The position numbers and the translations under genes were made by a program. A stretch of DNA of 64,000 nt, from contig JAFMLQ010000001.1 of assembly GCA_017852075.1 (NCBI GenBank), forward strand, positions 1-64,000, given 5' to 3'. The notes under the pieces are model-generated. The model saw only the letters and a program-made list of their open reading frames with translations. It was not told where the DNA came from and did not search any database. Of this stretch, positions 43,662 through 51,975 are shown piece after piece. How positions within the stretch are numbered: the first letter of the stretch is position 1; every line of letters starts with the position of its first letter. The DNA comes from Flavobacteriaceae bacterium (lineage in GTDB: Bacteria > Bacteroidota > Bacteroidia > Flavobacteriales > Flavobacteriaceae).

Positions 43662-44058
43662 GCACTACCCTCTTGCCAAATCGGAAGATGAATGGCGAAA
43701 AGAACTCGATGCGGAGACCTATCGAATTGTAAGAGAGAAAGGAACAGAATATCCCTTTACTGGAAAATACAATGACCACTTTGAATCAGGAACCTATCAT
43801 TGTAAAGCCTGTAACGCTCCATTGTACCGTTCCGAAAACAAATTTGACAGTTCTTGTGGATGGCCCAGTTATGACGAAGCACTACCTGGAGCTTTAGAAT
43901 ACATAAAAGATGCTACCCATGGAATGCTCCGTACTGAGATCGTTTGTGCTCACTGTGGAGGTCATCAAGGGCATGTTTTTAACGATGGCCCCACTTCAAC
44001 GGGTATGCGTTACTGTGTCAATTCGGCCAGTATCTCTTTTGATCCTGAAGCAAAATAA
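43648..44058 (+). CDS. msrB: Peptide-methionine (R)-S-oxide reductase, cytoplasmic form
   Basis: The 136-residue protein lacks a signal peptide and starts MSNPKHYPLAKSEDEW. It has the zinc pairs CKAC and CAHC, substrate pocket DSSCGWPSYDEA and catalytic Cys in MRYCVNSASI; an extra Cys in SSCGW may serve as resolving residue. It shares the layout of the preceding gene, including both ends, so the pair looks like an old tandem duplication with one exported and one cytoplasmic copy. Confidence 0.93.
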   Translation: MSNPKHYPLAKSEDEWRKELDAETYRIVREKGTEYPFTGKYNDHFESGTYHCKACNAPLYRSENKFDSSCGWPSYDEALPGALEYIKDATHGMLRTEIVCAHCGGHQGHVFNDGPTSTGMRYCVNSASISFDPEAK

Positions 44059-44084
44059 AGCGCACAAATTCTCCTCTTATTTCT

Positions 44085-44092
44085 TACCTTTG
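44085..44092 (+). promoter_or_regulatory. Putative -7 promoter element for lpd
   Basis: TACCTTTG matches TAnnTTTG exactly and lies 22 bases before the lpd ATG at 44115. No -33 TTG is visible. Confidence 0.45.
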
Positions 44093-44114
44093 TGTCGAAT
44101 TTAAATGACATTAC

Positions 44115-45503
44115 ATGACGGCATACGATATTATAGTTTTAGGAAGTGGACCTGGCGGATATGTTACCGCAATTCGAGCCTCCCAACTGGGATTTAAAAC
44201 CGCTATTGTAGAAAAAGAAAGTCTAGGTGGTGTTTGTTTGAACTGGGGCTGTATTCCCACCAAAGCACTACTTAAATCTGCACAGGTTTTTGAATATCTC
44301 AAACACGCAGAGGACTATGGGTTGACCCTTCAAGAATACGACAAAGATTTTGATGCTGTTGTCAATCGAAGTCGCAATGTAGCTGCCGGAATGAGTAAAG
44401 GTGTTCAGTTTTTAATGAAAAAAAATAAAATTGATGTTCTAGAAGGTCATGGAAAAGTTAAAGCTGGAAAAAAAGTAAGCGTAACCCAAGGTGACAAAAC
44501 TGAAGAATACCAAGCACAACATATTATTATTGCCACGGGTGCACGTTCAAGAGAACTTCCTAGTCTTCCTCAAGATGGAAAAAAAGTTATTGGCTACCGT
44601 CAAGCAATGACTTTGAAAAAGCAACCAAAAAAATTGATCGTAGTAGGCTCTGGAGCTATCGGAATTGAATTTGCTTATTTCTACAACGCAATGGGAACTG
44701 AAGTCACCATTGTAGAATATCTAGATCGTATTGTACCGGTTGAAGATGAGGAAGTTTCCAAGCAACTTGAACGCTCCTTTAAGAAGAGTGGGATAAAAAT
44801 CCTAACTCGTGCTGAAGTGACCTCCGTAGCCACTGAAGGGAAAGGAGTAAAAGCCACCGTAAAAACAGAAAAAGGTGAAGAAGTACTCAATGCAGACATA
44901 GTTCTCTCTGCCGTTGGAATCAAAACTAATATTGAAAACATTGGTTTAGAGGATGTGGGAATCGCTGTTGATCGAGATAAAATATTGGTCAACGATTTTT
45001 ACCAAACCAATCTTCCCGGTTATTATGCCATTGGGGACGTAACACAGGGGCAAGCCTTGGCACACGTTGCTTCTGCAGAAGGTATTTTGTGTGTGGAGAA
45101 AATTGCAGGACATCATGTGGAACCTCTGGATTATGGAAATGTTCCTGGTTGCACCTACTGTTCCCCTGAAATTGCTTCTGTAGGTCTTACTGAAACGCAG
45201 GCCAAAGAAAAAGGATACGAGATCAAAGTGGGGAAATTTCCCTTTTCCGCTTCCGGTAAAGCACAAGCTGGTGGAAATCCCGACGGCTTTGTCAAAGTCA
45301 TTTTTGACGCCAAATACGGTGAATGGCTAGGATGTCATATGATAGGTGCCGGAGTAACAGACATGATTGCCGAAGCGGTACTGGGTCGAAAACTAGAAAC
45401 CACTGGACATGAAGTTTTAAAAGCTGTTCATCCCCACCCCACAATGAGTGAGGCTGTAATGGAAGCTGTTGCCGATGCCTATGATGAGGTAATTCATCTT
45501 TAA
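44115..45503 (+). CDS. lpdA: Dihydrolipoyl dehydrogenase
   Basis: Lpd reoxidises dihydrolipoamide in 2-oxoacid dehydrogenase and glycine-cleavage complexes, reducing NAD+. The 462-residue flavoprotein has FAD-binding VLGSGPGGYVTAIRA, redox disulfide GGVCLNWGCIPTK, NAD-binding VVGSGAIGIEFAYF, and the C-terminal His-Glu pair in HPHPTMSEAVMEA. Complex partners are not adjacent; gcvT at 16 kb is one pathway that needs it. It ends at a strong terminator. Confidence 0.96.
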   Translation: MTAYDIIVLGSGPGGYVTAIRASQLGFKTAIVEKESLGGVCLNWGCIPTKALLKSAQVFEYLKHAEDYGLTLQEYDKDFDAVVNRSRNVAAGMSKGVQFLMKKNKIDVLEGHGKVKAGKKVSVTQGDKTEEYQAQHIIIATGARSRELPSLPQDGKKVIGYRQAMTLKKQPKKLIVVGSGAIGIEFAYFYNAMGTEVTIVEYLDRIVPVEDEEVSKQLERSFKKSGIKILTRAEVTSVATEGKGVKATVKTEKGEEVLNADIVLSAVGIKTNIENIGLEDVGIAVDRDKILVNDFYQTNLPGYYAIGDVTQGQALAHVASAEGILCVEKIAGHHVEPLDYGNVPGCTYCSPEIASVGLTETQAKEKGYEIKVGKFPFSASGKAQAGGNPDGFVKVIFDAKYGEWLGCHMIGAGVTDMIAEAVLGRKLETTGHEVLKAVHPHPTMSEAVMEAVADAYDEVIHL

Positions 45504-45523
45504 ATCCGCCAATAAAATCTCTT

Positions 45524-45549
45524 AAAGCCCTTTACTAAGGGCTTTTTTT
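45524..45549 (+). terminator. Rho-independent terminator of lpd
   Basis: AAAGCCCTT and AAGGGCTTT form a 9-bp stem with a TACT loop, followed by a T7 run. It begins about 20 bp after the lpd stop. Confidence 0.9.
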
Positions 45550-45593
45550 GTGTTTGAAAGTATCAGAATGCTTTTCGTTTATTGGAAATTTCA

Positions 45594-45698
45594 TTAATGA
45601 TCCATAATATAGATTGTCCTGGTAATAAAATACATCACGGTCAACACACTTAGTAATACTTTAAAAGCTTGGAATGAGTTAAATTCTAGTTTGATCAT
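45594..45698 (-). CDS. Possible 34-residue single-span membrane peptide
   Basis: This short minus-strand ORF in the 270-bp gap between lpd and aroQ is too short for the track. It starts with ATG and encodes MIKLEFNSF, a hydrophobic span (AFKVLLSVLTVMYFITRTIY) and a short charged end MDH. Small one-span peptides of this kind are often missed, but there is no promoter match or conservation evidence here. It could be chance. Confidence 0.3.
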   Translation of the reverse strand: MIKLEFNSFQAFKVLLSVLTVMYFITRTIYIMDH

Positions 45699-45772
45699 CT
45701 TTTGGATTCCTTTATTCAATGCATTCTATTTAGGCAGAATAGATTTGATAAATTGAACCCAAAAATTTAGCG

Positions 45773-46189
45773 TCATTTCAACGCACTCTCTACCCCTAGA
45801 CGATACGAATCAAGACCGAAACCGATAATCAATCCTTTTGCAACTGGAGTAATATAAGAGATGTGTCTAAAATCTTCACGGGCGAAGGTGTTCGAAATGT
45901 GAATTTCGATTACGGAAGTGTTTATACTTTTTATGGCATCGCCTATGGCGACCGAGGTATGGGTATAAGCACCTGCATTGAGTAGGATGAGATCAGAGCT
46001 GAAACCAACCTCCTGCAGGCGGTTGATCAATTCTCCTTCTACATTGGACTGGAAATAGTCAAAAGTCACCTGGGGAAACTGTTTTTGCAACTCGGCATAA
46101 TAGTCTTCAAAAGTTTGATCCCCGTATACTGTGGGTTCTCGTGTACCCAACAGATTTAAGTTAGGTCCGTTGATGATGCTGATCTTCAT
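45773..46189 (-). CDS. aroQ: Type II 3-dehydroquinate dehydratase
   Basis: AroQ converts 3-dehydroquinate to 3-dehydroshikimate in the shikimate pathway. The 138-residue protein has the family start IINGPNLNLLGTREP with the catalytic Tyr in VYGDQTFEDYY, LLNAGAYTHTSVAI, and EIHISNTFAREDFRH with the catalytic His. Length is normal for the type II dodecamer. It is divergent from xerD across 57 bp. Confidence 0.96.
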   Translation of the reverse strand: MKISIINGPNLNLLGTREPTVYGDQTFEDYYAELQKQFPQVTFDYFQSNVEGELINRLQEVGFSSDLILLNAGAYTHTSVAIGDAIKSINTSVIEIHISNTFAREDFRHISYITPVAKGLIIGFGLDSYRLGVESALK

Positions 46190-46246
46190 TTTTATTATTT
46201 TAGTAAAAGTATAGAAATTAGAAGTATTCCCCTAAAAACAAGTAGT

Positions 46247-47149
46247 GTGAATTGGCAACAAGCAGTCTTAGATTTTCGAATGTACTTACAAATAGAGCGT
46301 GGTCTTTCTGAAAACTCAATCGAAAATTACAGCTTTGACCTTCAGGCATTTCAAAATTTCTTGAATACAGAAAACAGTAAGGTAACTCCCCTAGATTGCA
46401 ATCATGAACATGTTAAACAATTCATATACGAAACCGCAAAAGTATTGAGTTCGCATACCCAAGCAAGACGCATAGCGGGTTTACGAAGCTTTTTTGACTA
46501 CCTCATTTTTGAAAAATACCGAGTCACCAATCCAACCGACCTCATCGAAGCACCCAAATTGGGAAGAAAACTCCCGGATGTACTTTCCCTTAAAGAGATC
46601 GAAAGTATGATGGAACATTTAGACCTAGGTCACCCTCAAGGCCATCGCAATAGAGCTATATTGGAAACTTTATACGGTAGTGGACTTCGGGTTTCTGAAC
46701 TTATCAATTTGAGCCTGTCCAATCTCTTTTTTAAAGAATCCTTGATTCGAGTAACAGGAAAAGGAAACAAACAACGCTTAGTCCCCATGGGAAAGACTTC
46801 AAAAAAGTTTTTAGAAATCTATGTCCATCAGTTACGTCTCTCACCAAAAATTCATCCCGAACACCAAGATGTGGTGTTTTTAAATCGAAATGGAAAGGGG
46901 CTAACCCGCCAAATGATTTTTAGCCTAATTCGTTCTTTAGCTTTAAAAGCAAATATCCAGAAGAAAATAGGGCCTCATACTTTTAGGCATTCCTTTGCGA
47001 CACACCTTCTTGAAAACGGTGCAGACCTTAGAACCATTCAGATTTTAATGGGACATGAAAGCATTACCACCACAGAGGTTTACACACATTTGGATACACA
47101 GCATTTACGCTCAGTCGTGGAACAGTTTCATCCTAGAGGAGGAGGTTAG
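46247..47149 (+). CDS. xerD: Tyrosine recombinase XerC/XerD
   Basis: The enzyme resolves chromosome dimers at dif. The 300-residue protein has a SAM-like N-terminal domain (about 1-85) and a catalytic domain with Arg148 (LYGSGLR), Lys in TGKGNK, His244 and Arg247 (HTFRHSF), His270 (MGHES) and nucleophile Tyr279 (TEVYTH). It starts at GTG. The RHRHY set is intact. No dif-like site was recognised in the window. XerC or XerD identity cannot be separated from sequence alone; Bacteroidota copies are usually labelled XerD. Confidence 0.93.
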   Translation: MNWQQAVLDFRMYLQIERGLSENSIENYSFDLQAFQNFLNTENSKVTPLDCNHEHVKQFIYETAKVLSSHTQARRIAGLRSFFDYLIFEKYRVTNPTDLIEAPKLGRKLPDVLSLKEIESMMEHLDLGHPQGHRNRAILETLYGSGLRVSELINLSLSNLFFKESLIRVTGKGNKQRLVPMGKTSKKFLEIYVHQLRLSPKIHPEHQDVVFLNRNGKGLTRQMIFSLIRSLALKANIQKKIGPHTFRHSFATHLLENGADLRTIQILMGHESITTTEVYTHLDTQHLRSVVEQFHPRGGG

Positions 47150-47850
47150 TCTACAATGACCAATCGAAAACCTTCACCGTGAATGTTCAGAATTTGCACT
47201 TTTTCGTCAGTACTGAGGTACTTACGAAGCTTTGCGATATAGACATCCATGCTTCTGGAAGTAAAATAATTATCGTCTCTCCAAATTTTGTTAAGTGCAA
47301 CCTCACGTGGAAGCAAGTCGTTTAGATGGAGGACCAAAAGACGTAACAATTGATTTTCCTTGGGTGAAAGTTTAATGGTCTCTCCATTTTTATGGGTCAG
47401 AAAGCGAAGTTTTGAATTGAAATCAAATTCACTAAAGGTGAACTCAAAAGTGTTATTTTCAGGTACAACTGGAGCTACCTTTCTATTTAGAATCGCTTTA
47501 ATTTTGGCTAAGAGAACTTCCGAATCAAAAGGTTTGGTCATATAATCGTCTGCTCCAATTTTGAACCCTTTTAAGACATCCTCTTTCAGGTGTTTTGCCG
47601 TCAGAAAAAAGATAGGAACCACTTCGTTTTTTTCTCGTATTTCACGAGCCAATGTAAATCCGTCTTTGTAGGGCATCATCACATCGAGAATGCAGAGGTC
47701 AAAATGGTCTTTTCGGAATTTTTCAAATCCTTCAATACCATTTTTTGCTAAAGTTATATCGTAATCGTTCAGTGTTAAGTATTCTTTTAATATACTTCCA
47801 AAATTGGGGTCGTCTTCTACTAGAAGAATTTTTTTGTTGGTGTGTTTCAT
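47146..47850 (-). CDS. OmpR/PhoB-family response regulator
   Basis: The 234-residue protein has a receiver domain with acidic pair Glu12/Asp13, phospho-acceptor Asp56 (CILDVMMP) and Lys106 (MTKPF), then a winged-helix DNA-binding domain ending in LNIHGEGFRLVI. It follows its sensor kinase by 26 bp and resembles the RprXY pair of Bacteroides. The stimulus and targets are unknown. It overlaps the convergent xerD by 4 bp. Confidence 0.92.
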   Translation of the reverse strand: MKHTNKKILLVEDDPNFGSILKEYLTLNDYDITLAKNGIEGFEKFRKDHFDLCILDVMMPYKDGFTLAREIREKNEVVPIFFLTAKHLKEDVLKGFKIGADDYMTKPFDSEVLLAKIKAILNRKVAPVVPENNTFEFTFSEFDFNSKLRFLTHKNGETIKLSPKENQLLRLLVLHLNDLLPREVALNKIWRDDNYFTSRSMDVYIAKLRKYLSTDEKVQILNIHGEGFRLVIVD

Positions 47851-47876
47851 TTTAAATAAGGTGAGGCGTTTATAAA

Positions 47877-49460
47877 TTAGTTTTCATTGGGGATTTTCAA
47901 AGTAAAAATAGTTCCGATTCCATTTTTACTTTCCAAGTAGATCTGCCCTTTATGCAAATCAACTATTTTTTTGACATAGGCCAATCCAAGTCCATGTCCT
48001 TTAACATTGTGAATGTCACCTGATGCAGCACGATAAAATTTATCGAAAACTTTTTTTTGTACATGAGGGGTCATCCCAATTCCATTATCCTTTACTTTCA
48101 GTACAAATTCATTGTCTTCGTTAAAGGTTTCTATTTCAACTTTAGGGTTTTGGTCACAATATTTTAGTGCGTTGTCCAAAAGGTTGACTACTATATTAGT
48201 GAAATGATTTTTATTTCCAAGAATGTAAAGATTTTTTGCATTGAAATTAGTTTTGAGCTCACCCGACTTGTCTTTCAAAATCAATTGAATGTGGCTTATG
48301 GCCTCTTGGATGGCTTGATGTACATTCATAGAAGTCCTTTGGATCGGTTCATTACTTCGCTCCAACTGGGAAATACGCAATACATTTTCAACCTGTGCAA
48401 GCATACGGATATTCTCTTCTCTAATCATTTTCACATACTGGGTCATTTTGTTTGGAGCATCCATTACTTTCGGATTCGAGATGGCGTCTAGTGCCAAATT
48501 GATTGTAGCAATGGGTGTTTTAAACTCATGGGACATATTGTTAATAAAATCGGTTTTAATTTCAGAAATCTTTTTTTGCTGTATAATTTGATATAACGCA
48601 CTACTTGAAACCAAAACTATAAACAAGGTTAAAAATAAAGTCAAACCTCCCAAACTGAGTATAGAAGAAAAAACATATTGATCTTTTTCAGGAAAAGAAA
48701 CAATCAATTCATAATTACGCAACCCTCTTTCATCCTGAAAAATAGGGATGGAATAGCGATAGCCTTCTTGAACTTCGGAGTAATTGTTGGACTTAATTTT
48801 GGTCGCCAATCCGTTGTCATAAATACCAAATTCATATGGCGTAACAATCATCTTGGCATCAAATTCACGTTTGAGAACAAAATCCAACTCTTGCACGTTG
48901 AGACGTTTGTGAATAGGAGTGTTTGCAGTATAGTCTTTAAAGGTGGAACGAATGCGTTGATTTGCAATATTCATCCGTTCAATCGTTTTGATTTTTTCAA
49001 CCGAACTCGCAATATTATTTTCACGGTTAAAAACATCATTTTTATTAATGATAGTAGTGTTTTTGACCTGTTTTACATCTGTAAGGGTAGTTAGGGTGTC
49101 GCCCAATTTCGGATCCAAATAAGGTGTGATATTATAATCCTCCTCTAGAATTCCATAAGCGTAATAGGAGATTAAATTGTTAGTGTTGTCTTCGTCTAAA
49201 AATAAATAAATGTTAGCAAAGCTGGCATTGTCCGGGGTTTCTAAAGAATCTAGCAGTCTTTCATAAGCTGTGATATAGTCAGAAAGCTCACGCTCTTGAA
49301 TTTCTTCGGCAACCATCATCAGAGACTGTTGTACCGCCAAAGAAAACTCCTCTTCCTTATCATTCCATGCCGAAAAAATCCAATATCCTTGTAATACAAT
49401 GATCCCCAAAATGGAGATGATCATAAAACTAACTAGAGAGATAAATAAATTTTTCTTCAT
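47877..49460 (-). CDS. Sensor histidine kinase
   Basis: The 527-residue protein has two membrane spans (about 5-28 and 263-290) around a roughly 230-residue periplasmic sensor region. The phospho-acceptor His311 lies in NNMSHEFKTPIATI. The ATP-binding domain shows the N-box VVNLLDNALKY, the G1 motif VKDNGIGM and G2 KGHGLGLAYVKK. There is no HAMP-like insert of clear sequence. It is co-transcribed with the response regulator. The RprX-like topology suggests envelope sensing, which is inference. Confidence 0.92.
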   Translation of the reverse strand: MKKNLFISLVSFMIISILGIIVLQGYWIFSAWNDKEEEFSLAVQQSLMMVAEEIQERELSDYITAYERLLDSLETPDNASFANIYLFLDEDNTNNLISYYAYGILEEDYNITPYLDPKLGDTLTTLTDVKQVKNTTIINKNDVFNRENNIASSVEKIKTIERMNIANQRIRSTFKDYTANTPIHKRLNVQELDFVLKREFDAKMIVTPYEFGIYDNGLATKIKSNNYSEVQEGYRYSIPIFQDERGLRNYELIVSFPEKDQYVFSSILSLGGLTLFLTLFIVLVSSSALYQIIQQKKISEIKTDFINNMSHEFKTPIATINLALDAISNPKVMDAPNKMTQYVKMIREENIRMLAQVENVLRISQLERSNEPIQRTSMNVHQAIQEAISHIQLILKDKSGELKTNFNAKNLYILGNKNHFTNIVVNLLDNALKYCDQNPKVEIETFNEDNEFVLKVKDNGIGMTPHVQKKVFDKFYRAASGDIHNVKGHGLGLAYVKKIVDLHKGQIYLESKNGIGTIFTLKIPNEN

Positions 49461-49569
49461 TTCTTGCTCTTCAAACTAAAACAAATTGTTTTCAATTTTA
49501 TTTTGCACTGCAAATTTCACCTAATTTAAACAAATAAAATACTAATAGTATGTTAATCCAGTAATACGC

Positions 49570-50148
49570 CTAGCTCTTTAATATTTTAATAAGCTTACTA
49601 GCCTGAGCAAAGGTATCTTCAAGTGTCTTATTCTCAATGACATAATCGGCAAGTGGCTCTTTTTTTTGATCGCTCCACTGATTTTTCATTCGTGCCAGAA
49701 TCTCTGCTTCCCCAAATCCATCTCTTGCCTTAATGCGTTGAATTCTTTTCTCCTTAGGAGCTTTGACCAAAATCACAAAATCACACTTTTTATATCCCCC
49801 TGTTTCAAATAAAATAGCTGCCTCGTTGATGACAAAAGGTGCATTGTGATGTTCCTTTTTAAAATCTTCAAATGCTTTTACCACAGCGGGATGAACCAGA
49901 TCATTAAGTGCGGCAAGAGCAGTGGCATCTTGAAATACTATTGCTGCTAAAGCAGAACGGTTCAAGTGCCCATCTGCATCGAATATTTCGCCACCAAAAA
50001 GGGTACCCACCGCATCACGTAACTGGGTCTCTAATAGTTTTTTACCTACCGTATCCGATTCGAAGCAGGGAATTCCCTGCTCCTGAAACCATTTTAAAAG
50101 TGTCGATTTTCCACTTCCTATCCCTCCTGTCAAACCAATAACCTTCAT
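49570..50148 (-). CDS. coaE: Dephospho-CoA kinase
   Basis: CoaE phosphorylates the 3'-OH of dephospho-CoA, the last step of CoA synthesis. The P-loop is IGLTGGIGSGKSTLLKWF, and LVHPAVV plus NEAAILFETG are typical. The track start at 50184 lies well inside the preceding gene; ATG 50148 overlaps its stop by 4 bp and gives the usual MKVIGLTGG terminus and about 192 residues. coaBC lies upstream in the same strand cluster, so two CoA steps are close. Confidence 0.94.
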   Translation of the reverse strand: MKVIGLTGGIGSGKSTLLKWFQEQGIPCFESDTVGKKLLETQLRDAVGTLFGGEIFDADGHLNRSALAAIVFQDATALAALNDLVHPAVVKAFEDFKKEHHNAPFVINEAAILFETGGYKKCDFVILVKAPKEKRIQRIKARDGFGEAEILARMKNQWSDQKKEPLADYVIENKTLEDTFAQASKLIKILKS

Positions 50149-51107
50149 TTTCGAATCAAGTAATTTACTTCCTGAGGCTCCCAAAGGAGTTGCTTTAACC
50201 CCGGGGGTTGTTTCAATATTTTCAATTTTAGTGATTTATTTTCCTGGGAACGTAGGGTTTCATAATCTACCACCAATCTAAAATCAGATTCCTTTACCGT
50301 ACTTAAAAGTGTCATGGGTATAATCGCCCTAATTTTTGCTGTGGAGGGAAAAAGTTTTACACGAACACCTACTGGTAAGTTCAGCACCTCAATTTGAATT
50401 GAAAACTCTTTTTCAGAATAGCGTGAAACTGGTAGAATAAGACTCACGGCAGGTGGATCCAATTCCAATTCAGGAATGGATTTCAAAACCACTTCTTGGG
50501 ATATACTTTCATGTACATCCGATGCTTGATAAAAAGTTGTAGTAACAGAAAAGAGTGTGTCGAGAATGGATTTGGGGCCTCGTACCAAAACGCTATCAGG
50601 TTCACTTTTTAAAGCAATGTCACCTAAATAACCTGCTCGAAGTGTTATCTGAGTTTGGGGAACTACGGATACAACTTTTTCGTCTAGACGACTGTAGGCA
50701 ATTTCTAAGCTTTCTGGATATATTTGATTAAGCACTGTATTATCAAAAAGTTGTTCTGCTATAGAAAACTGTTGATTTCTAAGTGAGACGCTACCTAATG
50801 AAGCCCTAAATTTTGACTCATTTAAAGAAACTATGACTGTTTTATCAATTAAGCGATACAGTAAAATTTCAAGTCCACTAGCGGTAATAGAGGCGCTCAT
50901 TTTGTGAGAAGTATCATGGAGTACAATACCTTGGGGCACATCTGTCAAAACTACAGGAAAAGTCTGTACTAAGGTGTAGGTGTTGGAAAGTTTGGTGCTT
51001 AACCAAAATGTAAAAGATAAGAACACAAACAAAAGAAAAAAACGAAAGCGTCCTTGGGAAGGTAACTTTTTTAATAAGGTGTCTAGTCCTTCTCTTTTTA
51101 GTGTCAT
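50145..51107 (-). CDS. YbbR-like domain protein
   Basis: The 320-residue protein has one N-terminal membrane span (FRFFLLFVFLSFTFWLSTKL, about 21-40) and repeated YbbR-type beta domains, as in LVQTFPVVLTDVP and ITLRAGYLGDIALKSEPDSV. In Firmicutes the family (CdaR) binds and regulates a di-adenylate cyclase; the partner here is not in the window, although a PgpH-like phosphodiesterase is present at 0.1-2.2 kb. It overlaps coaE by 4 bp and follows fabI by 20 bp. Confidence 0.82.
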   Translation of the reverse strand: MTLKREGLDTLLKKLPSQGRFRFFLLFVFLSFTFWLSTKLSNTYTLVQTFPVVLTDVPQGIVLHDTSHKMSASITASGLEILLYRLIDKTVIVSLNESKFRASLGSVSLRNQQFSIAEQLFDNTVLNQIYPESLEIAYSRLDEKVVSVVPQTQITLRAGYLGDIALKSEPDSVLVRGPKSILDTLFSVTTTFYQASDVHESISQEVVLKSIPELELDPPAVSLILPVSRYSEKEFSIQIEVLNLPVGVRVKLFPSTAKIRAIIPMTLLSTVKESDFRLVVDYETLRSQENKSLKLKILKQPPGLKQLLWEPQEVNYLIRK

Positions 51108-51127
51108 TGACCTAATTCTATTCCATT

Positions 51128-51946
51128 TTATTCCGCGCTACTAATCGCATCAATAATCTCTTGACTCACTCCTACATTGGAAAAACCGCCGTCATGGTAG
51201 AGGTTCTGTAAGGTTACTTTTCTGGTATAATCTGAAAATAAGGAAACCGTGTAATCTGCGCATTCCTTAGCAGTTGCATTTCCAAGGGGAGACATTTTTT
51301 CAGCATACTTTAAAAAACCATCAAGACCCGCAACTCCTTTTCCAGCAGTGGTAAGTGTAGGCGATTGGGAAATTGTGTTGACACGTACTTTTTTATCTTT
51401 TCCAAAGAAATATCCAAAACTACGAGCGATTGACTCCAAATAGGCTTTGTTATCTGCCATATCGTTATAATTTGGAAAGGTTCGTTGTGCTGCAACATAC
51501 GAGAGCGCTACAATACTACCCCATTCGTTCATTGCATCTTTCTGATATAAACATTGCATCAATTTGTGAAAAGAAACAGCAGATACATCCCAACCTTTTG
51601 CCATCCAATCGTGATTTAAATCGGTATAGTGTTTTCCTTTTCTAACATTGACAGACATTCCTATCGAATGAAGAACAAAGTCAATTTTCCCTCCTAAAAT
51701 CGTTTGTGATTGATCGATCAAGGCTTCGAGATCATCCTTATTTGTTGCATCTGCAGCAATCACTTGAGATCCTGTTTTTTCAGCTAAAGCATTTATCGTT
51801 CCCATGCGCATTGCAACAGGAGCGTTTGTCAGTACAAATGTACCTCCGGCATCTGCAACGGATTCTGCTGTTTTCCAAGCAATGGACTGATCGTCTAATG
51901 CTCCAAAAATAATTCCTTTTTTTCCTTCTAAAATTTGATGTGACAT
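51128..51946 (-). CDS. fabI: Enoyl-[acyl-carrier-protein] reductase (NADH) FabI
   Basis: FabI reduces trans-2-enoyl-ACP in the last step of each fatty-acid elongation cycle. The 272-residue SDR protein has the start LEGKKGIIFGALDDQSIAW and LHSIGMSV. The catalytic segment YVAAQRTFPNYNDMADNKA contains both Tyr residues and Lys of the FabI active site. Length is normal. It follows recN by 29 bp and precedes ybbR, probably in one transcription unit. Confidence 0.95.
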   Translation of the reverse strand: MSHQILEGKKGIIFGALDDQSIAWKTAESVADAGGTFVLTNAPVAMRMGTINALAEKTGSQVIAADATNKDDLEALIDQSQTILGGKIDFVLHSIGMSVNVRKGKHYTDLNHDWMAKGWDVSAVSFHKLMQCLYQKDAMNEWGSIVALSYVAAQRTFPNYNDMADNKAYLESIARSFGYFFGKDKKVRVNTISQSPTLTTAGKGVAGLDGFLKYAEKMSPLGNATAKECADYTVSLFSDYTRKVTLQNLYHDGGFSNVGVSQEIIDAISSAE

Positions 51947-51975
51947 GCGTTTAATTTTACTCCGTAAAGATACAT

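Noticed and set aside
48678-49094. 138-codon plus-strand ORF within the histidine kinase gene
   Set aside because: Antisense shadow of the periplasmic sensor region; no promoter or motif.
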